A stretch of 64,000 bases of DNA from an uncultured Thiohalocapsa sp. (GTDB taxonomy: Bacteria > Pseudomonadota > Gammaproteobacteria > Chromatiales > Chromatiaceae). Below are positions 52,530 to 62,959 of this stretch, piece after piece. The stretch is taken from NCBI RefSeq assembly GCF_913063425.1, contig NZ_CAJXYK010000023.1, positions 1 through 64,000 of the forward strand, in the 5' to 3' direction. The notes beneath the pieces were generated by a model that worked only from the letters and a program-made list of their open reading frames with translations, was not told the origin of the DNA and did not search any database. A program made the translations under genes and the position numbers. Position 1 is the stretch's first letter, and every line of letters starts with the position of its first letter.

Positions 52530-55211
52530 TCAAAGCACCTTGGTCACCAGCTTGATGCTGGTGTCGTGCGGGTCCGTCTCGATGCGAAAGCCGAGTGACT
52601 TCACCAGCGCCAGCATGCGCGTGTTGGCGGAGAGGACTTCCCCCTCCATGATGCGCAGGCCCCGGGCCCTGGCATTGCTCATCAGCGAGCTCATCAGCCG
52701 GGCACCGATGCCGCGACTGCGCACACCGTCGGCGACCACGATGGCGAACTCACAGCTTTCGCCGCCGGGGCGGGTCATGTAGCGGGCGACACCCACCTGC
52801 AGCTCCCGCCCGTTCTCCTGCACGACGCCGATGAGCGCCATCTCCCGGTCATAGTCGATCTGGGTGAAGCGCACCAGCATCTCGGGCGAGAGCTCCTTGA
52901 TGGCCTGCATGAAGCGGAAGTACTTGGTCTGCTCCGACAGCCCGCGGACGAAGGCCTGCTCCATCTCGGCGTCCTCGGGCCGGATGGGGCGGATGGTCAG
53001 GTCCGTGCCGTCCGGCAGCGGCACCCGCTCGATCAGATGCTGCGGATAGGGGTGGATGGCCATGTGTCCGTACAGCGACTGCTGCGGCGGGCGGTACTCG
53101 ACCCGGATGCGGGCATCCACGGCGATGACTTCGAGATCGTTGCCGATGAGCGGATTGATCTCCATGGACATGATCTCCGGCACCTCACAGACCATCTCGG
53201 ACACGCGTTGCAGAATGCGCGCCAGGGCCTGGCGATTCATGGGCGGCTTGTTGCTGTAGGCCTCCATCAGGCGCGCCACCCGGGTGTGGGCGATCATGGT
53301 CTGAATGATGAACGTATTCAGCGGCGGCAGCCCCAGCGCACGGTCCAGCATCAGCTCCATGTCCGTACCGCCGGCGCCGAAGCTGATGACAGGCCCGAAC
53401 ACCGGGTCCCGCGACACACCCACCATCAGCTCCCGGGCGGCACGCGCCGGCACCATGTGCTCCACGGTGACACCCTCGATGTGCGCATCCGGGCGCAGCT
53501 TGGCGGCACGCTCGGTGAGCTCCGAGTAGGCGCGGCGAATGGTTTGAGCATCGCTCAGGTTCAGGCGCACGCCATCCACGTCGGATTTGTGCTCGAGGTC
53601 CGGCGAGTTGATCTTCAGGACCACCGGGAATCCCAGGGCCTCCGCCGCCATCAGCGCCTCGTTCGGGCTGCGGGTCATCACCGCCTGGGTGGTGGGGATG
53701 CGAAAGGCCGAGAGCACCGCTTTGGCCTCGATGGCGCCCAGCGTCTTGCGCCCTTCGGCCATGACGCCCTCGATGATGAGCCGCGCACCCTCCACGTCCG
53801 GTGCGCTCTGCTGCGACAGCGGGCCGGGCGACTGCACCAGCAGCTTCTGGTTGCGGGTCTGCTCGGCGAGGTAGGACATGGCGTCCACCGCCACCTCCGG
53901 CGACTCGAAGTGCGGCACCCCCGCCTCCGAGAACAGGCCGTGCGCGTCCGCGACGCTCGACTGCCCCATCCAGCAGGTCAGCACCGGCTTGCGCGTCTGC
54001 TTGGCCGCGGCAATGACCTCCTCCGCACTCGCGGTGGGATCACCGCAGTCCGCCAGCGGCGCCAGCAGCACCAGCACGCCATCGACGTTCTCGTCCTTCA
54101 GGCAGGCGTCCAGCGCCGCGCGGTAGCGGCCCTCGCCGGCATCGCCGATGACGTCCACCGGATTGTTGTGGGACCAATGCCTGGGCAGCGCCTGCTCCAG
54201 GGCTGCCCGGGTGGCGTCGCCGAAGGTGGCGAGCCTGAGCCCACGCTCCACCGCCCGATCCGCCGCCAGCACGCCCGGGCCGCCGCCGTTGGTGATGATG
54301 GCGATGCGGTTGCCGGCGAGCCTGCGCCCGGTACCGAACACCTGTGCCGCGGCGAAGAGCTGCCACAGACGCTCCACCTGTACCGCACCGCTGCGCTCCA
54401 TGGCCGCAGAGAAGACCTGGGACGAGCCGACCCAGGCCCCGGTATGCGACAGGGCCGCACGGGAGCCGGCCGGGTGCCGCCCGCTCTTCACCACCACCAC
54501 CGGCTTCAGGCGCGCCGCCGCGCGCAGAGCGCTCATGAAGCGGCGGGCATCGCGAATGCCCTCCACGTAGAGCAGAATGCTCTGGGTCTTGGGATCCAGC
54601 GCGAGGTAATCCAGCACGTCGCCGAAGTCCACGTCCGCGCCCGCCCCCAGGGAGACCACAGCCGAGTAGCCCAACCGGCGCGGCCCGGCCCAATCCACCA
54701 TGGCGCTGCACACGGCCCCGGACTGAGACACCAGCGCCACGCGCCCATCGCGCACCAGCGTCGGGCCGAAGGCCGCATTCAGCCCGTTGGACGGGCGCAT
54801 CACGCCCAGGCAATTCGGTCCCAGCACGCGGATGCGGTTGCGTCGCGCCGCCTCCACCATGCGCTCCTGCAGCACCCCGCCGCGCTCGTCCTTCTCGGCG
54901 AAGCCCGCCGAGTGCACCACGGCTGCCCGCACGCCATAGCCGCCGCACTGGTCCAGGATGCTCGGCACCGTCTCGGCGGGCGTGGCGATGAGCGCCAGGT
55001 CAATGTGCTTGTCCAGGGCCGCCAGATTCGGCCAGCAGGGATGCCCCTGCACCTGCTCATGCTTGGGATTGATCGCGTAACAGGGGCCTTTGAAGCCCGT
55101 GGCGAGGAGGTTGCGGAACACCGTGGTGCCGAGCGCGCCCTCACGCTCGCTGGCGCCGAAGACGGCCACCGCATCGGGCAGGAACAACTGATCGACATCG
55201 GACAGCCGCAT
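52530..55211 (-). CDS. Pat-type protein lysine acetyltransferase (NDP-forming acyl-CoA synthetase fused to GNAT)
   Basis: 893 residues from ATG 55211 (GGGAGG ten bases upstream). Order: CoA-binding (VAVFGASEREGALGTTVFRNL), succinyl-CoA ligase-like (GPNCLGVMRP; SLGAGADVDFGDVL), ATP-grasp (~490-705, ALGFPVVLKINSPDLEHKSDVDGV; VSRDPVFGPVISFGAGG), and C-terminal GNAT (~725-893, VVADGVRSRGIGARLMSSLM, the acetyl-CoA loop). Same architecture as Salmonella Pat/PatZ, which acetylates Acs and other proteins. Whether the ligase half is active is unclear; the expected catalytic His was not identified. Divergent from a deacetylase gene. Confidence 0.92.
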   Translation of the reverse strand: MRLSDVDQLFLPDAVAVFGASEREGALGTTVFRNLLATGFKGPCYAINPKHEQVQGHPCWPNLAALDKHIDLALIATPAETVPSILDQCGGYGVRAAVVHSAGFAEKDERGGVLQERMVEAARRNRIRVLGPNCLGVMRPSNGLNAAFGPTLVRDGRVALVSQSGAVCSAMVDWAGPRRLGYSAVVSLGAGADVDFGDVLDYLALDPKTQSILLYVEGIRDARRFMSALRAAARLKPVVVVKSGRHPAGSRAALSHTGAWVGSSQVFSAAMERSGAVQVERLWQLFAAAQVFGTGRRLAGNRIAIITNGGGPGVLAADRAVERGLRLATFGDATRAALEQALPRHWSHNNPVDVIGDAGEGRYRAALDACLKDENVDGVLVLLAPLADCGDPTASAEEVIAAAKQTRKPVLTCWMGQSSVADAHGLFSEAGVPHFESPEVAVDAMSYLAEQTRNQKLLVQSPGPLSQQSAPDVEGARLIIEGVMAEGRKTLGAIEAKAVLSAFRIPTTQAVMTRSPNEALMAAEALGFPVVLKINSPDLEHKSDVDGVRLNLSDAQTIRRAYSELTERAAKLRPDAHIEGVTVEHMVPARAARELMVGVSRDPVFGPVISFGAGGTDMELMLDRALGLPPLNTFIIQTMIAHTRVARLMEAYSNKPPMNRQALARILQRVSEMVCEVPEIMSMEINPLIGNDLEVIAVDARIRVEYRPPQQSLYGHMAIHPYPQHLIERVPLPDGTDLTIRPIRPEDAEMEQAFVRGLSEQTKYFRFMQAIKELSPEMLVRFTQIDYDREMALIGVVQENGRELQVGVARYMTRPGGESCEFAIVVADGVRSRGIGARLMSSLMSNARARGLRIMEGEVLSANTRMLALVKSLGFRIETDPHDTSIKLVTKVL

Positions 55212-55453
55212 GGACGCTTGGCCTCCCGGGTGCAAAAGGGATTAAGCTTTGGTGACAGACGGACGGCGAGCGCGGCGCCTCCCGGCTGCCGAGCAGCCAG
55301 CGGTCTGCGACCTGCCCAGCGCAGCACCGCCGGACCGGGGCGCCGCGCATCGCCCGACATCCTCTCACAGGCGCCGCGCGTCGGCAGCCGCGACCCGGGC
55401 TTTGGGCGCGTGCGCAGTCCGGGTCAAGAGTGCATCACCACGGGGCCGCCACC

Positions 55454-56386
55454 ATGAACCTCGCCTTCATCTCCCACGAAGACTGCCGGCTGCACCAGAT
55501 GGGTGCGCACCACGTGGAGGTGCCCGAGCGCCTGCACGCCATCACGGACCGGCTCATTGCCGCGGGACTGGAGATGCTGGTCTCGCATTATGACGCGCCC
55601 AAGGCCACCCGGGAGCAGTTGCTGCGGGTGCACCACCAGGGCTACGTGGACGCCGTCGTCGGCGCCGCCCCCAGTGCCGAGGACGTGCTGGTGTGGCTCG
55701 ACGGCGACACGGCCATGAACCACGGCACCCTGGACGCCGCCCTGCGCGCCGCCGGAGCGGCCGCACACGCCGTGGACCTGGTGATGGGCGAGCGCCATCA
55801 CGCCGCCTTCTGCGCCGTGCGACCGCCGGGCCACCACGCCGAGCGCAAGGCCGCCATGGGCTTCTGTTTTTTCAACAACGTCGCCGTGGGCGCCGCCCAT
55901 GCCATGGCGGAGCACGGCATCGAGCGCGTTGCCATCGTGGACTTCGACGTCCACCACGGCAATGGTACCGAGGACATCTTCGCCGGCGACGAGCGGGTGC
56001 TGTTCTGCTCCAGCTTCCAGCACCCCTTCTACCCGGGCACCGGCGCCGACAGCCGGGCGCCGAATGTGCTCAACATCCCGCTGCCCGCCCGCACCGACGG
56101 CGCGGCCTTCCGCAGCGCCGTCGAGATGCACTGGCTGCCGCGGCTGGAGGCCTTCGCCCCGCAGCTGGTGATGATCTCCGCCGGCTTCGACGGCCATGCC
56201 GAGGACGACATGGCGCACTTCAATCTGCGCGAGCCGGACTACGCCTGGGTCACCAAGCAGCTGCACGACCTCGCCGAGCGCCATGCCGGCGGGCGCGTCG
56301 TCTCCTGTCTGGAAGGCGGCTACAACCTCTCCGCCCTCGGGCGCAGCGTCGCCGTGCACCTGGATGAGCTGATCGGCCACGGCTGA
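55454..56386 (+). CDS. Histone deacetylase-family (AcuC-like) deacetylase
   Basis: 310 residues from ATG 55454 (MNLAFISHEDCRLHQMG). Class II HDAC-like zinc enzyme. Active-site landmarks: RPPGHHAERKAAMGFCFFNNVAVGA, metal ligands in VDFDVHHGNGTED, and SAGFDGHAEDD; catalytic Tyr region LEGGYNLSAL. Removes acetyl groups from proteins or small amines. Divergent from the Pat-type acetyltransferase with about 240 bases between starts, suggesting an opposed pair acting on reversible lysine acetylation. Confidence 0.93.
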   Translation: MNLAFISHEDCRLHQMGAHHVEVPERLHAITDRLIAAGLEMLVSHYDAPKATREQLLRVHHQGYVDAVVGAAPSAEDVLVWLDGDTAMNHGTLDAALRAAGAAAHAVDLVMGERHHAAFCAVRPPGHHAERKAAMGFCFFNNVAVGAAHAMAEHGIERVAIVDFDVHHGNGTEDIFAGDERVLFCSSFQHPFYPGTGADSRAPNVLNIPLPARTDGAAFRSAVEMHWLPRLEAFAPQLVMISAGFDGHAEDDMAHFNLREPDYAWVTKQLHDLAERHAGGRVVSCLEGGYNLSALGRSVAVHLDELIGHG

Positions 56387-56466
56387 CGGCGGCCGCCGCC
56401 GACACCGGCGCCCAGGATCGCTGCGCGGCCCGCCCAGCGGCCCGGCAGCGCCCCGCAGTGTGCGGG

Positions 56467-56967
56467 TCAATCGACGGCGAGGCGCTGTTCCAAAAACAGA
56501 TACTGCACCCGCTGCCCGGCGCTCTCACCGGGGCCGAACCCGAGCCGACGGTAGAGGGTCATCGCACCCGCGTTGTCCTCACGCACCTCCAGCGTCACCT
56601 TGCAGTGGCCGCGCTCACGGGCCAGAGCGACCACCGCCTCCAGCAGCCGTGTGCCGATGCCGCGCCCACGCCAGGCCGGGTCCACGGCCAGGTCATGCAC
56701 ATTGGTGAGCGCTCGGGCCCGGAAGGTGGAGAAGCCCGTAAAGCACACGGCCACCCCCACCGGCACCGCCGCAACCCAAGCAAGCAGTACCGTGGCCCCT
56801 GGGAAATCCCGCAGCGCCGGCGCCAGGCTCGCCCGCGTGGCGGCCGGCAACGGCGTGCCGCCGCCCATGGGGTCCGCGGCGTAGCTGTCGAGCAGGCTCA
56901 CGACAGCGGCGGCATCGCCGGGATCGCCCAAGTCCGCGCGGCGGATGTCGACAAATTGCTGGGTCAC
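56467..56967 (-). CDS. GNAT-family N-acetyltransferase
   Basis: 166 residues. Acetyl-CoA-binding motif A LAVDPAWRGRGIGTRLLEAVV (~90-110) and the motif B region DNAGAMTLYRRLGF are clear. GNAT substrates cannot be read from sequence. It is convergent with the deacetylase gene. Confidence 0.88.
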   Translation of the reverse strand: MTQQFVDIRRADLGDPGDAAAVVSLLDSYAADPMGGGTPLPAATRASLAPALRDFPGATVLLAWVAAVPVGVAVCFTGFSTFRARALTNVHDLAVDPAWRGRGIGTRLLEAVVALARERGHCKVTLEVREDNAGAMTLYRRLGFGPGESAGQRVQYLFLEQRLAVD

Positions 56968-57021
56968 TGGCGAGAGTCCTTACGAGGGTTTATCGGAACC
57001 GGCCGGCAGCGGGCCTCACAC

Positions 57022-57065
57022 AGTGCCCCACCCAGTGCCGCACCCAGTGCTCCACCCAGCGCTGG
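57022..57065. repeat. 12-bp tandem repeat, about 3.5 units
   Basis: AGTGCCCCACCC, AGTGCCGCACCC, AGTGCTCCACCC and a partial unit. It lies in the intergenic region before the PEP-CTERM-like gene and reads as repeated VPHP in one open frame, which I regard as non-coding. Confidence 0.7.
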
Positions 57066-57250
57066 CCGCAGGCGACCGCCGCGGGCTGCCGCCGCACACC
57101 GGCCCGCGCGGGCGCCGACAGCGCCCGCACCGTTTACGGCGCCGCACCAGTTGCCAGCCCATCCCCGATCAACTGCAGGATCGCTGCCCCATCCACAGAT
57201 GGGCGAAACACGTATATCCACTCGGCACCGGCGACGCGCAGACTGCTGTC

Positions 57251-58111
57251 ATGAATTTCCTGTGGGCAGCATTCATCGCCCGGACGCGCCCTGTGCGCTT
57301 GCTGCTCTTGCTGCTGCTTTTCGGCCAGGGTGCCGCGCAGGCGTCGCTGATCGTCCTCTACGACAGCACTCAGTCGACGCTGCCCCAGGCACAGCCCTGG
57401 CTCGACTATGCCGCATCGCCGGGTGTCACGCCAACACTCACCGGCAGCGGGACAGCGGTGGACACCCGCGACGATCCTGGCGCCTTCGCCGGCTTCTCCA
57501 CCCACAGCTTCGCGCCCACACACCCGACCTCCGCCTGGCAGCCCAAGCATCCGAGTCTGCCGGCGCTGGATGCGCGGGAAAACATCGGCCTGGCCTTCGA
57601 GCTGGCACTGCTGGACGAAGCGCGCCTGCGCGACGACCGCGCCGGCTTCACGCTGTTGCTGCTGGACCGGCGCGCCTTGGGCGTCGAGCTCAACTTCTGG
57701 GATGACGCCATCTGGGCCCAGGGCGCCGACCACGATGGACCCGCAGAGCTCGCGTCGTTCGCCACCATCGCAGGCAGCATCCTCTACGAGCTCAGCGTCA
57801 CCGCTGACGGTTACGACCTCTGGGCCGACGGCACACGTCTCATGGGCGGGCCGCTGCGCCGATTCGACGCCGATGCGCTGCTGCCCGGCCTGCATGGGAC
57901 CCCGAGCATCATCTACCTCGGCGACGCCTCCACCGATGCGGCGTCCAGCTACGCAATGGGTGACGTTCTGCTGGCACCCAGGCTCTTCACCACCACGCCG
58001 AGTCCGGCGACTGCTGCACTGCTGCTCGCAGGCCTGCTGGGGATGCCGCTCGTCGCGCGACTGCGGCGACGCTCCCTGCGCGATCGAGCGCACCGAGCCG
58101 CCTGCACCTAG
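57251..58111 (+). CDS. PEP-CTERM-like exported protein, candidate exosortase substrate
   Basis: 286 residues from ATG 57251. Signal peptide: VRLLLLLLLFGQGAAQASL. The body (SLIVLYDSTQSTLPQAQPWL; GVELNFWDDAIWAQ; IIYLGDASTDAASSYAMGDV) resembles the choice-of-anchor Y type of domain, recalled from PEP-CTERM proteins. The C-terminus has the three-part sorting signal: TPSPATAALLL, a hydrophobic helix to about LVARL, then RRRS plus a basic tail. TPSPA differs from VPEPA and VPLPA. It is the only tail of this kind I found in the window and is 38 kb from xrtD. Confidence 0.75.
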   Translation: MNFLWAAFIARTRPVRLLLLLLLFGQGAAQASLIVLYDSTQSTLPQAQPWLDYAASPGVTPTLTGSGTAVDTRDDPGAFAGFSTHSFAPTHPTSAWQPKHPSLPALDARENIGLAFELALLDEARLRDDRAGFTLLLLDRRALGVELNFWDDAIWAQGADHDGPAELASFATIAGSILYELSVTADGYDLWADGTRLMGGPLRRFDADALLPGLHGTPSIIYLGDASTDAASSYAMGDVLLAPRLFTTTPSPATAALLLAGLLGMPLVARLRRRSLRDRAHRAACT

Positions 58112-58340
58112 GAGCGATCCGGGTCGGCCGGCGCCGCGGCTGTGCGCTCGGCGCCGCTTGGCGCTCGGCGCGGCTTGGCTCGGGGCCGCGCGCCCCGACC
58201 TACCCCACCTGAGCGGCGGCGCAATCCGTCTGCCGCATCCCAGCAGGCGGACGCCCCGGCCTGTTCGAGTCCGAGCCGCCGCGAGTCCAAGCCGCCGGCA
58301 GTGCGCCGGCCGCCACCAGCCACGCTCCACCACCAAGCCC

Positions 58341-59798
58341 ATGCCGCCATCTGTGCCCAGCACGGCCATCGTCTGGCTTCGCCGTGATCTCCGCCTCGCC
58401 GACAACCCCGCCCTCACCACCGCCCTGGAACGCTGTGAGCGGGTGCTCCCCGTGTACATCCACGCACCCGACGAGGAGGCCCCCTGGCAGCCGGGCGGCG
58501 CCGCGCGCTGGTGGCTGCACCACAGCCTGACGGCGCTGGCCGCGGAGCTCGCCGCCACCGGCTCCCGGCTCATCGTGGCGCAGGGCGAGTCATTGTCCAC
58601 CCTGCGCCGACTCATCGAGGCCACCGGTGCCGGCGAATGCCATTGGAACCGGCTCTACGAGCCCGCCACCATCGCCCGGGACACCGCCGTCAAGACGGCC
58701 CTGCGCGCCGAAGGGATCCACTGCGAGAGCCACAACGCTGCCATGCTCTTCGAGCCCTGGACACTCAAGACCGGTGCCGGGGAGCCCTACCGCGTGTTCA
58801 GCCCCTACTGGCGGCGCTGCGAGCCACGACTCGCGCAGGTGCCGCCCCCCTGCCCGGCACCTGCGAGCCTGCCGGCACCGCCGACGGCGCTGGAGAGCCT
58901 GCCCATCGATGCCCTGGAGCTCCTGCCCCGCATCCGCTGGGATCAGGGCCTCGCCGACACCTGGCGGCCCGGCAGCGCCGGCGCCGACACACGCCTGCGC
59001 AGCTTTCTCGACGGCGCCATGCAGCAGTACACGCAAGGCCGCGAGCTCCCCGCCGAGGCCGGCACCTCCGGCCTGTCGCCGCACCTGCACTGGGGCGAGC
59101 TCGGCCCGCGGCAGGTGCTGGCGGCGGTGCGCGATGCGGTTGCGGACATCACCGCCGGCGGTGCCGGCCATTTCGTGCGCGAGCTCGGCTGGCGGGAGTT
59201 CAGCATGCAGATGCTGTATCACTTTCCCGAGACCCCAATGCAGCCGCTGGACCCCAAGTTCGCGGATTTCCCCTGGCGCCGCGATGACGACGACGCCCTG
59301 CTCACCGCCTGGCAGCAGGGGCGCACCGGTATCCCCATCGTCGATGCCGGCATGCGCCAGCTCTGGCACAGCGGCTGGATGCACAACCGGGTGCGGATGG
59401 TGGTGGCTTCCTTCCTCACCAAGAACCTGCGCCTGCCCTGGCAGCACGGCGCCCGCTGGTTCTGGGACACGCTGGTGGACGCCGACCTCGGCAGCAACAC
59501 CCAGGGCTGGCAGTGGGCGGCCGGCAGCGGTGCCGACGCGGCGCCCTACTTCCGCATCTTCAATCCGGTGCGCCAGGGCGAGCGCTTCGATGCCGACGGC
59601 GCCTATGTGCGCCGCTGGTGTCCGGAGCTTGAGGCCCTGCCGAACAAGCTGGTCCACCAGCCCTGGGCCGCCAGGCCCGCGGAGCTGGACGCCCTCGGTG
59701 TGCGGCTCGGCGACGACTACCCGGCGCCGGTGGTGGACCTGAAGACCTCGCGTGAGGAGGCGCTGGCGGCCTTCGAGCAGATCAAGCGCCCCGCCTGA
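58341..59798 (+). CDS. phrB: Deoxyribodipyrimidine photolyase (class I)
   Basis: 485 residues from ATG 58341 (a GTG four codons later is possible). The photolyase N-terminal domain begins STAIVWLRRDLRLADNPAL. FAD-binding region: LGWREFSMQMLYHFPETPMQPL, GIPIVDAGMRQLWHSGWMHNRVRMVVASFLTKNL, and DLGSNTQGWQWAAGSGADAAPYFRIFNP. Uses blue light to split cyclobutane pyrimidine dimers; consistent with an organism exposed to sunlight. The preceding 230 bases are GC-rich without a clear promoter. Confidence 0.96.
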   Translation: MPPSVPSTAIVWLRRDLRLADNPALTTALERCERVLPVYIHAPDEEAPWQPGGAARWWLHHSLTALAAELAATGSRLIVAQGESLSTLRRLIEATGAGECHWNRLYEPATIARDTAVKTALRAEGIHCESHNAAMLFEPWTLKTGAGEPYRVFSPYWRRCEPRLAQVPPPCPAPASLPAPPTALESLPIDALELLPRIRWDQGLADTWRPGSAGADTRLRSFLDGAMQQYTQGRELPAEAGTSGLSPHLHWGELGPRQVLAAVRDAVADITAGGAGHFVRELGWREFSMQMLYHFPETPMQPLDPKFADFPWRRDDDDALLTAWQQGRTGIPIVDAGMRQLWHSGWMHNRVRMVVASFLTKNLRLPWQHGARWFWDTLVDADLGSNTQGWQWAAGSGADAAPYFRIFNPVRQGERFDADGAYVRRWCPELEALPNKLVHQPWAARPAELDALGVRLGDDYPAPVVDLKTSREEALAAFEQIKRPA

Positions 59799-59986
59799 GC
59801 CGGGCCGCCGCCGCTCACGGATGCCTGTCCGGCAGCTCAGCAATCTGCCGGCGCCGCCCGAACCCGGCGTCGCGTTGACGGCGGCCATCGCCGGCGGGCG
59901 CAAGGCGCGGTACCCTGCACCCGTTGCCCTGCCCGTCCTTACATAAGGACTGGCCCTTCAGCCGACCAATCCGCCGCCGTACGCCC

Positions 59987-60619
59987 ATGGCCCAGCAAGT
60001 CCTCAAGGTCCCGCCCACCAAGAACACGCTGCTGACGCTCAAGAAACAGGTCAAGTTCCTCGAAGAGGGCCACGACCTGCTGGAGCGCAAGCGCGAGCTC
60101 CTGACGCGCCTCGTCTACGAGCGCATCGGCGAATACCGCCGCCTGCGCGAAGAGAGCCGCCAGGCACTGGACGAGGCCTACCGCTGCCTCGGCATCACCC
60201 ACCTGCGCATGGGCAGCCGGGGCCTGCATCAGGCCGCCCTGGGGGCCCCGGCGGCGCTCAGTGTGGAGATCCTGCCGCGGCGCTCCCTGGGCGTCGAATA
60301 CCCGGCGGTCACGGCCGAGCGCCGCCCCATCGAGCCGGTGGGGCTGCTCGGCAGCGACGCGAGCTTCGACAACACCCGTGAGCGTCTCGCCGACGCCGCC
60401 GTGGTGCTGGCGCGCCTGGGCGAAGTGGAGATCGCCCTGCACCGGCTCATGGAAGAGCAGCGCAAGGCGCAGAAGCGCGTCAACGCGCTCAAGTACAACA
60501 TCATTCCGCTCTACCGGCGCACCATCCACTTCATCCAGTCGGCCCTGGAAGAAGAAGAGCGCAATACCCTGTTCCAGGTCAAGGTACTGCGCGAGCGCCA
60601 GCAGGCGGCGGCCGGCTGA
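59987..60619 (+). CDS. V-type ATP synthase subunit D, orphan
   Basis: 210 residues from ATG 59987. The ATP-synt_D family is obvious: PTKNTLLTLKKQVKFLEEGHDLLERKRELL at the start, long central helices, and VNALKYNIIPLYRRTIHFIQSALEEEERNTLFQVKVLR near the end, together forming the coiled-coil rotor shaft. Subunit D normally lies in an operon with A, B, F, I and K; none is here. Upstream is phrB, downstream a 54-residue membrane protein. Either a displaced part of a V-ATPase encoded elsewhere or a co-opted coiled-coil protein. Confidence 0.9.
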   Translation: MAQQVLKVPPTKNTLLTLKKQVKFLEEGHDLLERKRELLTRLVYERIGEYRRLREESRQALDEAYRCLGITHLRMGSRGLHQAALGAPAALSVEILPRRSLGVEYPAVTAERRPIEPVGLLGSDASFDNTRERLADAAVVLARLGEVEIALHRLMEEQRKAQKRVNALKYNIIPLYRRTIHFIQSALEEEERNTLFQVKVLRERQQAAAG

Positions 60620-60737
60620 GCCCGGGGCGGCCGACAATGCCCCAACGGGTTGATGCGGCGGCGCGCCGCCGTCATTGCGCGGTGCGTGCGGCAACGCCAC
60701 CGTCGCCACCCGACCAACCACCCGGAGGATCAAGACC

Positions 60738-60902
60738 ATGGACTCAAGCTCCCTGAAGGGCCTCGAATTCCTCGTCATCATCGGCGCCGTCGTCTGGTTC
60801 TACGTCTCCCAGCAGAACAAGCTGAAGCGGCTCAAGGCGGAGCGGGAAGCCAAGACAGAGCAGGCCGCCCCGAAGGCAGAGACCAAGGCCGGCGACGACT
60901 GA
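60738..60902 (+). CDS. Small single-helix membrane protein
   Basis: 54 residues; GGAGG lies nine bases before ATG 60738. One helix (FLVIIGAVVWFYVSQQ) follows a short N-tail, then a charged Lys/Glu/Ala tail (RLKAEREAKTEQAAPKAETKAGDD). No family recognised. The good ribosome site and position 118 bases after the subunit D gene suggest a real gene, possibly co-transcribed. Confidence 0.7.
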   Translation: MDSSSLKGLEFLVIIGAVVWFYVSQQNKLKRLKAEREAKTEQAAPKAETKAGDD

Positions 60903-60915
60903 AGAGATTGGCCCT

Positions 60916-61011
60916 GTGGGAGCGCCCCTCTGGCCGCGACAGCCCGGCTGAGTGAGTCGCGGCAAGGATGCCGCTGCCACAACGGCGTCGCGGCAGGAAT
61001 GCCGCTCCCAC
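60916..61011. repeat. REP-like element
   Basis: GTGGGAGCGCCCCTCTGGCC to GGCAAGGATGCCGCTGCCAC, followed by an extra half copy ending GCCGCTCCCAC. Lies between convergent genes and may terminate both. Related to 9451-9614. Confidence 0.8.
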
Positions 61012-61016
61012 GGGCG

Positions 61017-62417
<1,401 letters not shown>

Positions 62418-62551
62418 TCAGTGGCCCGTTGTCAGCGCGCCGCGCCGTGTCGATTGCTCGGGGCCGGCCTCAGCGCGACGCGACGCTTGGCACCAAAGTC
62501 TGCCGGGGGCAGCGGATCTGATGCCATCCAGGCCACGGCGCGGCCCGCGCA

Positions 62552-62959
62552 TCATGAGCGCCGGCGCCGGCGATGGTTGCCCTCGACCTCGACCCCCCAG
62601 GACACCACGTGCCCCGGCTCGACGAAGTCCTTGATGCGCTCGATGGCGGCGCGTGCACGCTCGGGGCGGTCAAAGAACTCCAGCACCAGCGGCAGGTCCG
62701 ACGACAGGTCCACCAGGCCGGTGCCGTGCACCACCCCGGAGGCGCCGAAGCCGGCCACGCCGCGCGTCACCGTGGCACCGCACACCCGAAGCTCATCGTG
62801 CAGGCACTTGAGCAGCGGCTTCAGCTCGTGATCCGACTCGCTGAGATACACCCGTACCATGGTGGCCGAAAACGGCTTGGCGGAAGACGGGGTGGCGGCG
62901 TACGGCGCCTCGTCGTCTGCAGCGGCGTCGGCGGCGGTGTCGGATTGCGGCTCGGTCAT
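62552..62959 (-). CDS. DUF190 family protein
   Basis: 135 residues from ATG 62959, which overlaps the crcB stop (ATGA). A disordered acidic N-terminus (~1-30), then the DUF190 ferredoxin-like fold: MVRVYLSESD, LLKCLHDELRVCGATVTRGVAGFGASGVVHG, DLPLVLEFFDRPERARAAIERI. DUF190 genes often accompany crcB and are thought to modulate fluoride export; mechanism unknown. Arg-rich end (NHRRRRRS). Confidence 0.88.
   Translation of the reverse strand: MTEPQSDTAADAAADDEAPYAATPSSAKPFSATMVRVYLSESDHELKPLLKCLHDELRVCGATVTRGVAGFGASGVVHGTGLVDLSSDLPLVLEFFDRPERARAAIERIKDFVEPGHVVSWGVEVEGNHRRRRRS

Noticed and set aside
53037-55457. 806-codon plus-strand frame over the Pat-type gene
   Set aside because: Antisense shadow of the acetyltransferase with low-complexity His/Arg composition.
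56945-57250. 102-codon extension upstream of the PEP-CTERM-like protein
   Set aside because: It spans the 12-bp tandem repeat and lacks a ribosome site; the signal peptide starts at 57251.
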